Positions 1-8,414 of a stretch of 64,000 nt of DNA are shown in pieces (within the stretch, counting starts at the first letter, position 1; each line of letters begins with the position of its first letter). The translations under genes and the position numbers were made by a program. The stretch covers positions 396,956 to 460,955 of the forward strand of contig NZ_SSMY01000011.1 of assembly GCF_004799495.1 (NCBI RefSeq), in the 5' to 3' direction. The DNA is from Sphingomonas sp. (GTDB lineage Bacteria; Pseudomonadota; Alphaproteobacteria; Sphingomonadales; Sphingomonadaceae). Below the pieces are notes generated by a model. The model was not told the origin of the DNA. It did not search any database and worked only from the letters and a program-made list of their open reading frames with translations.

Positions 1-25
1 GAAACAACACTTTGTCCGCAAGCAT
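1..25 (-). CDS. Possible 5' end of a divergent gene (cut by window edge)
   Basis: An ATG on the minus strand at 25..23 opens a frame reading MLADKVLF before the window ends. A purine-rich stretch (aaggggcg) lies a few bases upstream, suitable for a ribosome binding site, and the gene would be divergent from the M15 peptidase. Eight codons cannot identify a family, so this is only a possible gene start. Confidence 0.3.
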
Positions 26-94
26 GATCGCCCCTTGCCACCGCGCGCGCCGCTATGCCAGTGACCCTGTCCCTTCGAGTATGTGGAGCGTGTG

Positions 95-868
95 ATGCGG
101 GTACGGTGGTTGGCGTGGTTGCTGATGCTGATCCCGGCCGCCGCGACCGCGCTCACCCCCGTCACCCTGTGCCCCGGCCAGAACGTCGAGCCGATGCCCG
201 ACGGGCGCATGCTCGGGCACCTGCCCTATCCCGAAGCCAACCCCGCCGACCTGGTCACGATTCCGGGCGATTTCGGCGCGGGCCGGCCGTGCCAGATGCA
301 CCGCGACGCCGCCGCGGCGATGGCGCAATTGATCGCGGCCGCCAACCTCGTGCCCGCAGTGAAGGGCAAGCTGCGCGGCATATCCTGCTTCCGCACGGTC
401 GAGCGCCAGCGCCAGATCTTCTGCAGCCAGATCGGCCCCAGGAAACGCTGCGCCAACGCCGCCGAGCGCGCCAAGAGCTCGGGCCCGCCGGGCTATAGCG
501 AGCACGCCACCGGCTATGCGCTCGATTTCGGGATTCGCCCGCTGACCAGGGGCTGCGGCGACGTCAGCGACTGCATCGCGAAGACGCCACCCGGGCAATG
601 GCTGCTCCAACACGCGACCGAATTCGGGTTCGAGCTGTCGTTTCCGCCGGGCAACGCCCAGGGCGTGACGTGGGAGCCGTGGCACTGGCGCTGGGTCGGC
701 GTGAACGCCGCGGTGCCCGGCGCCGCGACCGCCCGAGCTTTGTTCGCGACCGCGCGCACGCGATTCCCCGGCTATCCGCGAATCACGGACGTCGCAATCC
801 CGCCGATCTGGCGCAACGCCATCGCGCCGGCGCCGACGCCCAGCCCCACGCCGGTCTGGCCGAAATGA
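95..868 (+). CDS. M15 family D-alanyl-D-alanine carboxypeptidase (VanY-like)
   Basis: Predicted exported zinc peptidase that trims D-Ala or related bonds in peptidoglycan stem peptides. The 257-residue protein opens with a signal peptide (about residues 1-19, ending ATA-L). The zinc/catalytic signature of the VanY/M15B family is visible: SEHATGYALDFG near residues 135-146 (SxHxxGxAxD) and EPWHWRW near 194-200 (ExWH). ATG at 95 is preferred over GTG at 83 because GGAG lies seven bases before it. It ends in a proline-rich tail. The stop abuts the convergent gene at 869 with no spacer. Substrate specificity (DD- or LD-) cannot be told from sequence. Confidence 0.85.
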   Translation: MRVRWLAWLLMLIPAAATALTPVTLCPGQNVEPMPDGRMLGHLPYPEANPADLVTIPGDFGAGRPCQMHRDAAAAMAQLIAAANLVPAVKGKLRGISCFRTVERQRQIFCSQIGPRKRCANAAERAKSSGPPGYSEHATGYALDFGIRPLTRGCGDVSDCIAKTPPGQWLLQHATEFGFELSFPPGNAQGVTWEPWHWRWVGVNAAVPGAATARALFATARTRFPGYPRITDVAIPPIWRNAIAPAPTPSPTPVWPK

Positions 869-1594
869 TCAGTCGGGCAGCTTGCCGGTCGTCGGGTCGA
901 CGGGCTTGCCGCGGACGTAAGCGAGCACGCCGGGGATCGGCGGGAGGCGGTTGACGCTCGACCCGCCCGTGAACTGCCCGACCGCGCGATACGCCGCGCG
1001 CTCCACCGGCAGCGACTTCAGCGCGGCGGGCACCGGCGTCGCGGCGTCGGCGGGCACGACCGCCTCGCCCAGGATCAGGCCGTACTGGAACATCTGCGGC
1101 CCCAGATTGTCCTCGAGATGCGGGATCGGCGACGGCTTGTGGACCTTGTCGGCATAAGCCGAGCCGAGATCGGTAATCACCCCAGCTCGCGCCGCGAATT
1201 TGACCGTGCCCAGGCAATTGCACGTCACCAGTCCCCCACCGCCGATCGTGATCCCGTAAAACAGATACTCGCCGGGCGGCACCTCGATCAGCAGCGTGCG
1301 CATCGTCCCGTCTTCCAGGAATTTGTCCTGATCGACGACGAACGAGTTGGATGCGACTTTGCGGCCCTGTTTATAATCCTCGATTTCCTGCGCCGACGGG
1401 ATGCGCAGCAGGACGTGCCGGATCGACATCATGCCCGACTTCGCGGTGCTGGTGCGGAGCAACAGATAGGCCATGTCGCTCTTCAACGCGACGGGTGCGG
1501 CGACCAGTGCGGTCGTCCCCGCCGTGTCCTTTACGGCCAGGGCCGGCGCGGCGATCACCGTCAGCGCCATCAATCCGGCAATCGCGCGTTTCAT
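869..1594 (-). CDS. Exported protein of unknown function
   Basis: A 241-residue protein with a clear signal peptide (MKRAIAGLMALTVIAAPALA, cleavage after ALA). The mature part contains a beta-rich stretch with IEVPPGEYLFYGITIGGGG and a CNC pair around residues 125-127, which suggests a small beta-sandwich, perhaps cell-surface. I do not recognise the family. Its ATG overlaps the stop of the upstream exported protein by four bases (1591-1594), so the two are probably one transcript and may work together in the periplasm or outer envelope. Confidence 0.75.
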   Translation of the reverse strand: MKRAIAGLMALTVIAAPALAVKDTAGTTALVAAPVALKSDMAYLLLRTSTAKSGMMSIRHVLLRIPSAQEIEDYKQGRKVASNSFVVDQDKFLEDGTMRTLLIEVPPGEYLFYGITIGGGGLVTCNCLGTVKFAARAGVITDLGSAYADKVHKPSPIPHLEDNLGPQMFQYGLILGEAVVPADAATPVPAALKSLPVERAAYRAVGQFTGGSSVNRLPPIPGVLAYVRGKPVDPTTGKLPD

Positions 1595-2196
1595 CGCGTC
1601 ACTTCCTCGTCATTGGGCTTCGGGCCGGATGCCAGCTTGGCCTGCATCAGGATCAGCCTATCCTCGTCGGGGCCGTCGTTGAGCTCATCGAACGCGCTTT
1701 CGGTAATCGCGTAGCGGACGTAGCCGCGCGTTCCCATGCACCGGCGCATGATGTTGCTGCGCGAGCCGCGTTCCATCTTGGGTGCCATGATCGCCCCCAT
1801 CGCGTCGCCCAACACGCCATAGGGGCTGAGCCCGACGGTTGGGGATTTGTCGGTCAATCTCGCGCTCGAGCGTTCGACCCCGACGCGCCAGGGGACGAAC
1901 CCCGGCACCGGGCCCGCGCTCGTATGCGCCAGGAAAGCGCGGCATTCGGCAATGTCGTCGTAGGCCTGGGCAAAAGTGACGTTGGGATTGTGGAAATAAT
2001 AGAATTTGTAGCCGTCGCCCCGAACCTTCGGGTCGGTCGGCGGGGTCACGTCGGGAACGGTGATCGTCGCCGGGTCGGGTAGCGGGTCGCCCGCGTTGCG
2101 CGGTTGGCTGGCAACCGCCGCCGCCGGCTTGTCCTGTGCGATGGCGGCGGTTGGCCATAGCGGAATCAGCGCGAGCGCCGCGACGATATTTCTCAT
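1591..2196 (-). CDS. Exported protein of unknown function, first gene of a two-gene operon
   Basis: A 201-residue protein with a signal peptide (MRNIVAALALIPLWPTAAIAQ). After a proline-rich linker (about 25-60) there is a domain with FYYFHNPNVTFAQAYDDIAECR and a later cysteine in RRCMGTRGYVRYAI; two conserved-looking cysteines could form a disulfide. The pattern of a short exported domain ending in a 'M-x-x-R-G-Y' motif resembles small exported proteins seen in sphingomonads, but I cannot name a family. Translationally coupled to the following exported protein by ATGA. Confidence 0.75.
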   Translation of the reverse strand: MRNIVAALALIPLWPTAAIAQDKPAAAVASQPRNAGDPLPDPATITVPDVTPPTDPKVRGDGYKFYYFHNPNVTFAQAYDDIAECRAFLAHTSAGPVPGFVPWRVGVERSSARLTDKSPTVGLSPYGVLGDAMGAIMAPKMERGSRSNIMRRCMGTRGYVRYAITESAFDELNDGPDEDRLILMQAKLASGPKPNDEEVTR

Positions 2197-2241
2197 GGCG
2201 CGATGCTAAGATGGCGCGGCGGGCGCGGTCAACGCCCGAAC

Positions 2242-2274
2242 AAAAAGGAGCCCGGACCGTCCGGCCCGGGCTCC
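2242..2274 (-). terminator. Rho-independent terminator after the SWFGD/DUF2171 gene
   Basis: Nine-base-pair stem GGAGCCCGG (2247-2255) / CCGGGCTCC (2266-2274) with a GC-rich loop, followed on the minus strand by a run of five T (2246-2242). It begins 24 bases past the stop of the gene at 2298. Confidence 0.8.
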
Positions 2275-2297
2275 ACCCCGCGAACGCTTTGTGCCGC

Positions 2298-3251
2298 TCA
2301 GTACGTGCCCGAGAAGCTCCGGTTGAGGATGCGGCCCTGGCCGTCCCCATCGCTGAAGGTTTCGCGATCCTTGTCGTCGCCGAAGAACGCGCTGCGCTCC
2401 TCGTCACGCCAGTGCGCCTTGGCTTCGTCGGCGGTCTTGCGCACCGTCACCTTGTCGTCGACGCTTTCGATCCAGCGCGACGGGATCGAATGGTGCCGCC
2501 CGCCGGCATCGGGATCGCTCTTGGTCAGCAGGATGCGGTCGCCGCGCACCTTATCGACCGTCCCGATATGCACGCCGTCGGCGCCGACCACGTCCATATG
2601 CTCGGTCACCTTCGACAAGGCCGAGCGCTGGCCTTGCCGTTCGGTCCGCCAGCTGCCGAATTCGTTCGAGAACTTCTGCTGGTTCTCGCGGCGATATTCG
2701 TCGTAGTCGCGGTCGAGCGCATCGATCTGGCTCTCGCGCCACGCGTGATAGTCGCGGTCGCGCGCGTTCTGCTGGTCCATGACGCGGCGGCGCTCGGCCT
2801 CGTCGTCACCGAACCACGAGCGGACCTCGTCGCCCGCGCGGTCGAAGAAGGTGCGGCTGGCGCGGTCGTAGCCCTGCGGTTCGCGGGCATAGTCGCGATT
2901 GGGGCCGTATCCGCCGCGGCCCGCATCGCCATAGCTGCGGTCGCGCCCATATTCACGATTGCCGCCATAGCCCGAGCCGTAGCTGATCGAACTATAGTCG
3001 CCGTAGCCGCCGGCGTCGCCGCGATAGTCGCCGCCGTACTGGCTGCCGGATTGTCCGCCCGACCGCCCGTAATCCTGCAACCGGTTGCGGCTGTAATAGC
3101 CGCGCTCGCCGTAATCGTCGCGGCCCATCGTCTGGCTGCGGCCCGCGCCATAGTCGCGCGCCGCGGCATCGTCGTCGTCGCGGCCGTAGCGCGTGTCGCT
3201 GCGGTTCCAGTCGTCGTGCGCGCGCCCGCGCGGATAGCGGTCATAGCCCAT
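2298..3251 (-). CDS. SWFGD / DUF2171 domain stress-type protein
   Basis: A 317-residue soluble protein. The first ~150 residues are low-complexity and rich in Gly, Tyr, Arg and Asp, likely disordered. A 'RSWFGDDEAERRR' block near residue 165 is the SWFGD motif, and a PRC-barrel-like DUF2171 segment follows near 215-260 (MDVVGADGVHIGTVDKVRGD, then IPSRWIESVDDKV). Start ATG has AAGGAG seven bases upstream. A GGAAC-N17-CGTT promoter lies about 75 bases upstream, so I infer control by the general stress sigma factor EcfG. Molecular role unknown; members of the family are typically stress-induced or envelope-related. A terminator closes the unit. Confidence 0.8.
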   Translation of the reverse strand: MGYDRYPRGRAHDDWNRSDTRYGRDDDDAAARDYGAGRSQTMGRDDYGERGYYSRNRLQDYGRSGGQSGSQYGGDYRGDAGGYGDYSSISYGSGYGGNREYGRDRSYGDAGRGGYGPNRDYAREPQGYDRASRTFFDRAGDEVRSWFGDDEAERRRVMDQQNARDRDYHAWRESQIDALDRDYDEYRRENQQKFSNEFGSWRTERQGQRSALSKVTEHMDVVGADGVHIGTVDKVRGDRILLTKSDPDAGGRHHSIPSRWIESVDDKVTVRKTADEAKAHWRDEERSAFFGDDKDRETFSDGDGQGRILNRSFSGTY

Positions 3252-3324
3252 CGAAAAGCTCCTTCACTCCGGGGTTCGATGGCGGGCGCGGCAAGGGGGG
3301 AGACCGCGCCCACCTGTCGTACCA

Positions 3325-3350
3325 AACGACGGAAGAATCAGCGAAGTTCC
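3325..3350 (-). promoter_or_regulatory. EcfG-type general stress promoter for the SWFGD/DUF2171 gene
   Basis: Read on the minus strand: GGAAC (3350-3346), 17 bases, CGTT (3328-3325), a full match to the alphaproteobacterial EcfG consensus GGAAC-N16/17-CGTT. It points at the gene starting at 3251. Confidence 0.7.
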
Positions 3351-3483
3351 CACGGTTCGTCGCATGCCCAACGGCTCGCCGAAATATGACGCGCGCACGC
3401 GACGAGGCGCGTGTTGCAAAGGCTCCAAAGGATCGCTAGAGGCCACCGCTCCCAAGCGGCCAGGCGCCGTTCGGGGGTGGAGC

Positions 3484-3559
3484 GGGGCTGTAGCTCAGAT
3501 GGGAGAGCGCTGCAATCGCACTGCAGAGGTCAGGGGTTCGATTCCCCTCAGCTCCACCA
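3484..3559 (+). tRNA. tRNA-Ala (anticodon CGC)
   Basis: 76-nt cloverleaf with encoded CCA. Acceptor GGGGCTG pairs with CAGCTCC and keeps the G3:U70 wobble that defines alanine tRNAs. The anticodon arm CTGCA-ATCGCAC-TGCAG gives anticodon CGC (reads GCG). The T arm has GGTTCGATTCC. It is a single gene, not part of an rRNA operon here, and sits just before an AT-rich segment. Confidence 0.95.
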
Positions 3560-3652
3560 ACCTTTCCAGCGGCCGGAAACGAGATCGGCGCGCATCATTC
3601 GCGGGGCGGCAGTGGAATGCGAGCGCTGCTCGGAGCGATTTACGAGCCGCCG

Positions 3653-4228
3653 CTAATCGCCGCCAGGGTAGCCGCACCCCCCTTCATAGCCGCGCGGTTT
3701 GGTGCCCATCACAGTAACGTATGTGATAATTTCGAAAAAGTTTTTTCTCGAGTCCACAGCCTGATTAAAATGGTGATATCCTTGTTTGCTGCAAATTGCC
3801 TCAACGTCTATCGTAAAGTTATCAACTGCTATCCCATTCTTATTGAATAGTTTGAAGGTCCAAATCCTATTTTGGTTTCCTTTGTCGTCCTCTGTTTGAT
3901 TAAAATAATCGAAATCGACTATATAAGAAGTAGAATGGCTTCTGCTTTTACGGTCTATTTGTTCAATTGCCGTCAACGATAGGCCCTTGACTCGCTGCGC
4001 GTAGGAACCGCTCCAAATCCCACTGCGTAGCGTTATAGGTAATGGCCATTTGAACAGATGTTGACGGGGTGCAGTGCGCGAGCTGCGGGTGATTGCCGGG
4101 CGGGATCTGACCTCATCAGTGTGAGTCTCAACGCCATCACCGGGAAACGGCCGTGCCTCTATAAGAACAGGACTCGCCGTAACCACGAGCGCTGCCAATA
4201 CGCCAAATCTGCTAATAGTGAAGTTCAT
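3653..4228 (-). CDS. Orphan exported protein, AT-rich
   Basis: A 191-residue protein with a probable signal peptide (about residues 1-25, FGVLAALVVTASPVLIEA) and a mature part rich in aromatic residues and Asn (YIVDFDYFNQTEDD, FKLFNKNGIAVDNF). It ends in a Gly-rich GYEGGCGYPGGD tail. Codon use and base composition are clearly more AT-rich than the neighbours, which suggests recent acquisition. No family recognised. It lies between tRNA-Ala and the DUF2844 gene, without an integrase. Confidence 0.6.
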   Translation of the reverse strand: MNFTISRFGVLAALVVTASPVLIEARPFPGDGVETHTDEVRSRPAITRSSRTAPRQHLFKWPLPITLRSGIWSGSYAQRVKGLSLTAIEQIDRKSRSHSTSYIVDFDYFNQTEDDKGNQNRIWTFKLFNKNGIAVDNFTIDVEAICSKQGYHHFNQAVDSRKNFFEIITYVTVMGTKPRGYEGGCGYPGGD

Positions 4229-4455
4229 GGCGTGCTACCCCTCAGGATGTCTATTCACGCTCAACTTAAGGCCTTACAAAAGTCCTTTGTTTTTGCGATG
4301 TCAAGCTATTCACCGCAATTTCCGATAGGTCAGAGGCGCAGTTATTGTCGTGGCCGAACAAGGCCGTTGACATGCTTCAGGCGAGGAATAGGCTGCACGT
4401 CGACCGCAGCGCTTGGGAGGGTAGCGGCGATCGGCGTTTGAAAGGTCCCCCGGCC

Positions 4456-4935
4456 GTGTCTTTACCTCCTCGCATCACCGCAGCCGCTATCGCGACAAGT
4501 TGCTTTTTCTTCTCCCCTGTCGCGAAGGCGAAATTGGGGGAAGCGGCGTCCAGCGTCACTGGTGATCAGGCGCGGATGAACGCCCGCATCGCCTCGTTCC
4601 CAATGGGGCGGTTCATACGCCACGAACTGACGCGCCCGAACGGCGGCATGGTGCGCGAGTTCACGAACGCCAACGGCGTCGTCTTCGCGGTGACTTGGTC
4701 GGGGCCGGGCAAGCCCGATCTCAGCACCTTGCTCGGCCGCTATTTCGCGGCGTTCCAGGCGGACAGCGCCGCGACCGCGCGCGCGATGCATTCGCTGCGC
4801 CATCCGCCGCAGGTCGCGCGGACCGATCTGCAGATCCAGGCCGGCGGCCATATGGGCTGGTTCCACGGCGTGGCGTATGTGCCCTCGCTCGCACCCCCCG
4901 GTTTCTCGACCAGCGACCTGGCGGTGCAGCCATGA
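4456..4935 (+). CDS. DUF2844 family exported protein
   Basis: A 159-residue exported protein of the DUF2844 family. After a signal peptide (ITAAAIATSCFFFSPVAKA) come the family features: LGEAASSVTGDQARM, then HELTRPNGGMVREFTNANGVVFAVTWSGPG with PDLSTLLGRYF, and a C-terminal GWFHGVAYVP. GTG at 4456 is chosen because it places the signal sequence at the N-terminus, with aaagg ten bases upstream; an upstream TTG at 4345 would add an unlikely leader. The gene overlaps the DUF3443 lipoprotein by ATGA. The two families commonly occur as neighbours and are presumed to act together in the envelope. Confidence 0.8.
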   Translation: MSLPPRITAAAIATSCFFFSPVAKAKLGEAASSVTGDQARMNARIASFPMGRFIRHELTRPNGGMVREFTNANGVVFAVTWSGPGKPDLSTLLGRYFAAFQADSAATARAMHSLRHPPQVARTDLQIQAGGHMGWFHGVAYVPSLAPPGFSTSDLAVQP

Positions 4936-6269
4936 GTGTCCGCAAGCCGCTCGGCGGCCTGTTCCTCGCGCTGGCGCTCGCGGCGTGCGGCGGCAGCGGC
5001 ACGACATCCGCGGCGCCGATCGTCGTGACCCCGACACCCACGCCAACGCCCAGCCCGACCCCGACGCCCACCGCGACGGCCAACACCGCGACGCTCACGC
5101 TCGACGCCGGGCCCGCCGAGCTCAACCAGGGCCTCAACCCGTACACCGCGTTCAACGAGCCCTATGTCACCGTCACGATCTGCGCGCCGGGCTCGGCGAC
5201 CAATTGCCAGACGATCGACCATATCATCCTCGACACCGGATCGGTCGGCCTGCGCATCATCCAGCCGGTGCTCAACGCGAGCCTGCTCGCCGCGCTCCCG
5301 ACCGAGAGCGACACGTCGAACAACGCGGTCGGCGAATGCTATCAATATGTGAATTCCTACGCGTTCGGGTCGGTGCGCACGGCGGACTTCTCGATCGCGG
5401 GGGAAAAGGTCGCGAACATGCCGTTTCAGGCGATCGGCGACAGCGGCACCTTCGCGAGCGTACCGTCGAGTTGCTCGTCGGGCGGCGGCACCTCGATCGC
5501 GACGGTGCAGGATTTCGGCGCCAACGGGATCATCGGCGTGGGCACGACGACCACCGACTGCGGCAGCTTCTGCACGGTCAACGGCGGCTCCTCGGGGGCG
5601 ATCTATTACGATTGTCCGTCGAGCGGGTGCAGCAGCATCATCGGCCGCGCCGCCAACGCCACCGCGCCGTTCCAGCAATTGCCCAATCCGGTCGCGGCCT
5701 TCCCGACCGACAACAACGGCACGATCATCACGCTCCCAACGGTGCCGCAGCACGGCCTGCCCTCGCTGACCGGTAGCGTCACTTTCGGGATCGGTACGCA
5801 GGGCGACAACAGCCTCGCCGCGACGAACGTGTTGCCGCTAACCACTTCGTCGAGCCGGCTGGGCGCGGGCCTGCTCACCGCGACCTACAACGGCAAGCAA
5901 TTGACCCAGAGCTTTCTCGACAGCGGCAGCAACGATTATTTCTTCATCGACACCAGCCTCAATCCCTGCACCGACGCCGACCTGATCGCCTTTTACTGCC
6001 CGGCCGCGCCGACACCGCTGTCACCGTTGCTGACCGCGACCAACGGCGCGACCGCGAGCGGGGCGTTCACGCTCTACAGCCCGCTCGACGTCTCGGGCAC
6101 GTCAACCGTCGCGCCGGGGCTCGGGGTCAACCCGACGCTGGTTAAACCGCCGCTGCCGTTCGCGAACAGCTTCGATTTCGGCATCCCGTTCTTCTTCGGG
6201 CGGACGGTCTATACCGCGATCGAGGGCCGGCCGGCGGGCAACGTCAACGGGCCGTACGTCGCCTTCTGA
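4932..6269 (+). CDS. DUF3443 family lipoprotein
   Basis: A 445-residue protein with a lipoprotein signal peptide (lipobox LALAACGG near residue 18), then a low-complexity Thr/Pro linker (TPTPTPSPTPTP, ~36-55), then a Ser/Thr/Gly-rich exported domain. IILDTGSVGLR near residue 100 and FLDSGSNDYFF near 330 resemble the two D[ST]G motifs of pepsin-like aspartic proteases, as in DUF3443, so a protease-like fold is possible, though activity is unproven. Multiple cysteines suggest disulfides. Coupled to the upstream DUF2844 gene by ATGA. Confidence 0.8.
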   Translation: MSVRKPLGGLFLALALAACGGSGTTSAAPIVVTPTPTPTPSPTPTPTATANTATLTLDAGPAELNQGLNPYTAFNEPYVTVTICAPGSATNCQTIDHIILDTGSVGLRIIQPVLNASLLAALPTESDTSNNAVGECYQYVNSYAFGSVRTADFSIAGEKVANMPFQAIGDSGTFASVPSSCSSGGGTSIATVQDFGANGIIGVGTTTTDCGSFCTVNGGSSGAIYYDCPSSGCSSIIGRAANATAPFQQLPNPVAAFPTDNNGTIITLPTVPQHGLPSLTGSVTFGIGTQGDNSLAATNVLPLTTSSSRLGAGLLTATYNGKQLTQSFLDSGSNDYFFIDTSLNPCTDADLIAFYCPAAPTPLSPLLTATNGATASGAFTLYSPLDVSGTSTVAPGLGVNPTLVKPPLPFANSFDFGIPFFFGRTVYTAIEGRPAGNVNGPYVAF

Positions 6270-6353
6270 GCGCAGTCGCCCTGCGCCGACCTTGCGCAAG
6301 ACGAATCGGCTTGGCAGTCTCCCCGCGCCTTAGGGGGTCGAAAGGGGGACATC

Positions 6354-8408
6354 ATGCGCCGAATCCTGCTCGCGTCGTTGCTCGTCACGTCAGCCGCGGT
6401 TGCCGGGGGGCGCCCCGCCGAGACTCCCTCCACGCCCAAGGAACAATTGCTCGCCCCGCCGGCCGGCGCGCGGCATTTCACGATCAGTTCGACCGCGGGG
6501 AAGCATGGCGACGTCTGGTCGTGGAAACTGCCCGACGGGCGCATCGCCTATCGGATGTCGATGTCGCTGCGCGGCTGGGTGACCGAGACCGACGAGGTCG
6601 TGACGATGGGCCCCGACCAGCGCCCGACCAATCTCGCGATCCGCGGCTTCACCGATTCGGGCGATGCGACCGAGAATTTCAGCGTCGACGGCGCCGGCAA
6701 TGCGCAGTGGAAGACCGCGGTCGACGCTGGCTCCGCACCGTTCGCGGGCAAGCGCTACAACAGCTACGGCGGGCCGTGGCTCGCGAGCGAAATGGACGTC
6801 GAGGCGCTGGTCGCCGCGGGGGACAAGGGGATCGACCTGCTCCCGTCGGGCCACGCCGCGATCAGCATCGGCCAGCCGATGCAGATCGACGGGCCCAGGG
6901 GCAAGCAGACGCTCAAACTCGCCTTCATCCGCGGCTACGGCTTTTCGCCCAGCCCGGTGTGGCTCGACGCGAACAACCGTTTCTTCGGCAATGCCGGCAC
7001 GATCTCGCTGCTGCCCGAAGGGTATGAGGCCGACGGTCCGAAGCTGAAGGATATCCAGGACAAGGCGACCGCGGCGATGGTCCGCGACATCGCGCATCGT
7101 TTCCTCGCGCCCGCCAACCACACGCCGACGCTGGTCGAACATGTGCTGTTGTTCGATTCGGTCGGCGGGCGGTACCTGCCCAACCGCGCGGTGCTGATTT
7201 CGGGCGGCAAGGTCACCGCGGTCGGTGCGGCGGGTACGATCAAGGCGCCCGCCGGCACGACGCGGATCGACGGGCGCGGCAAGACCTTGCTCCCCGGGCT
7301 GTGGGACTCGCACCAGCATGTCGGCGACGACTGGAACCTGCTCCAGAATGTCGCGACCGGCATGACGAACTATCGCAGCCCCGGCTCGCTGATCGAGGAC
7401 GCGCTGAGCATCTACAAGCGCCGCGCGGCGGGCGATTTGCTCGCGCCCGACGGCAAGATCTCCGTGATCATCGACCGCAAGGACCCGCTCGCGGCGCAGG
7501 GCGCGCTGACCGTGTCGTCGGCGGCGGAAACGATCGCGGCGGTCGACAAGATCAAGAAGGCCGGTCTGTGGGGGGCCAAGTTCTACACCTCGATGAACCC
7601 GGCGTGGATCGCGCCGGGTGCGAAGGAAGCGCACAGACTGGGCCTGCACGTCCACGGCCACGTCCCCGCCGGCATGCGTCCGCTCGATGCGGTGCGCGCG
7701 GGGTATGACGAGGTCACGCACATCAACTTCATCATGATGCAGGCGATGCCGCAGGACGTGGTCGACAAGGCCAACACCGCCGCGCGGCTCGAAGGCCCGG
7801 CGAAATACGGCAAGGACGTCGACCTCGACTCGCCGATGATGAAGGCGTTCTATGCCGAGCTGTCGCGGCGCGGCACGATCATCGACCCGACGCTGACCGT
7901 GTGGGAGCCGCTGATGACCTCCGACGGCAGCGCGCTGTCGCCCGAATATGCGCCGTTCGCCGATGTCGCGCCGCCGTCGGTCGTGCGCGGCTGGCGGATC
8001 GGCGGCTACCCGCTGTTCGGCGGGCTGACGCGCGACGATTTCCGCAAGAGCTTCGACAAGATGGTCGAACTGGTCGGCCGGCTCCACCAGGCCGGCGTGC
8101 GGATCGTCGCCGGAACCGACGGCTACGGGCTCGAACTGGTGCGCGAGCTCGAACTGTACCAGGTCGCGGGGCTGACCAACGCGCAGTCGCTCCAGACCGC
8201 GACGATCATACCGGCGCGGATGACCGGGATGGCCGACCGCGTGGGGTCGATCGCGGTGGGCAAGACGGCCGACATCATCCTGGTCGACGGCGACGTGTCG
8301 AAAGATCTCCGCAATTTGCGGCACGTCGAAACCGTGTTCCTCGACGGCTACCGGCTGAAGGGCCAAGCGCTGCGCGACGCGAGCGGGCTGAGCGGGATGC
8401 CGCGCTAG
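6354..8408 (+). CDS. Exported amidohydrolase family protein
   Basis: A 684-residue metal-dependent hydrolase with a signal peptide (ILLASLLVTSAAVAGG). The first 250 residues form an unassigned N-terminal region. The amidohydrolase domain starts near residue 260 with LLFDSVGGRYLPNRAVLISGGKVTAVG. Metal ligands are visible: the HxH of LWDSHQHVG (~320-322), HVHGHVP (~432), EVTHINF (~460), and an Asp in AGTDGYG (~589). The C-terminal beta-strand IAVGKTADIILVDGD is typical of imidazolonepropionase/prolidase-like members. It stands alone, six bases before a convergent gene. Substrate unknown; peptide or cyclic amide hydrolysis in the periplasm is the likely class of reaction. Confidence 0.85.
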   Translation: MRRILLASLLVTSAAVAGGRPAETPSTPKEQLLAPPAGARHFTISSTAGKHGDVWSWKLPDGRIAYRMSMSLRGWVTETDEVVTMGPDQRPTNLAIRGFTDSGDATENFSVDGAGNAQWKTAVDAGSAPFAGKRYNSYGGPWLASEMDVEALVAAGDKGIDLLPSGHAAISIGQPMQIDGPRGKQTLKLAFIRGYGFSPSPVWLDANNRFFGNAGTISLLPEGYEADGPKLKDIQDKATAAMVRDIAHRFLAPANHTPTLVEHVLLFDSVGGRYLPNRAVLISGGKVTAVGAAGTIKAPAGTTRIDGRGKTLLPGLWDSHQHVGDDWNLLQNVATGMTNYRSPGSLIEDALSIYKRRAAGDLLAPDGKISVIIDRKDPLAAQGALTVSSAAETIAAVDKIKKAGLWGAKFYTSMNPAWIAPGAKEAHRLGLHVHGHVPAGMRPLDAVRAGYDEVTHINFIMMQAMPQDVVDKANTAARLEGPAKYGKDVDLDSPMMKAFYAELSRRGTIIDPTLTVWEPLMTSDGSALSPEYAPFADVAPPSVVRGWRIGGYPLFGGLTRDDFRKSFDKMVELVGRLHQAGVRIVAGTDGYGLELVRELELYQVAGLTNAQSLQTATIIPARMTGMADRVGSIAVGKTADIILVDGDVSKDLRNLRHVETVFLDGYRLKGQALRDASGLSGMPR

Positions 8409-8414
8409 CGCGAG

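Noticed and set aside
3484..4455. tRNA-borne integrative element
   Set aside because: No integrase and no repeat of the tRNA 3' end on the far side of the AT-rich segment.
6390..8366. Long open frame antisense to the amidohydrolase
   Set aside because: Arises from GC-rich codon bias; the sense frame has clear catalytic motifs, and the antisense protein is Arg/His/Asp-rich with no motif.
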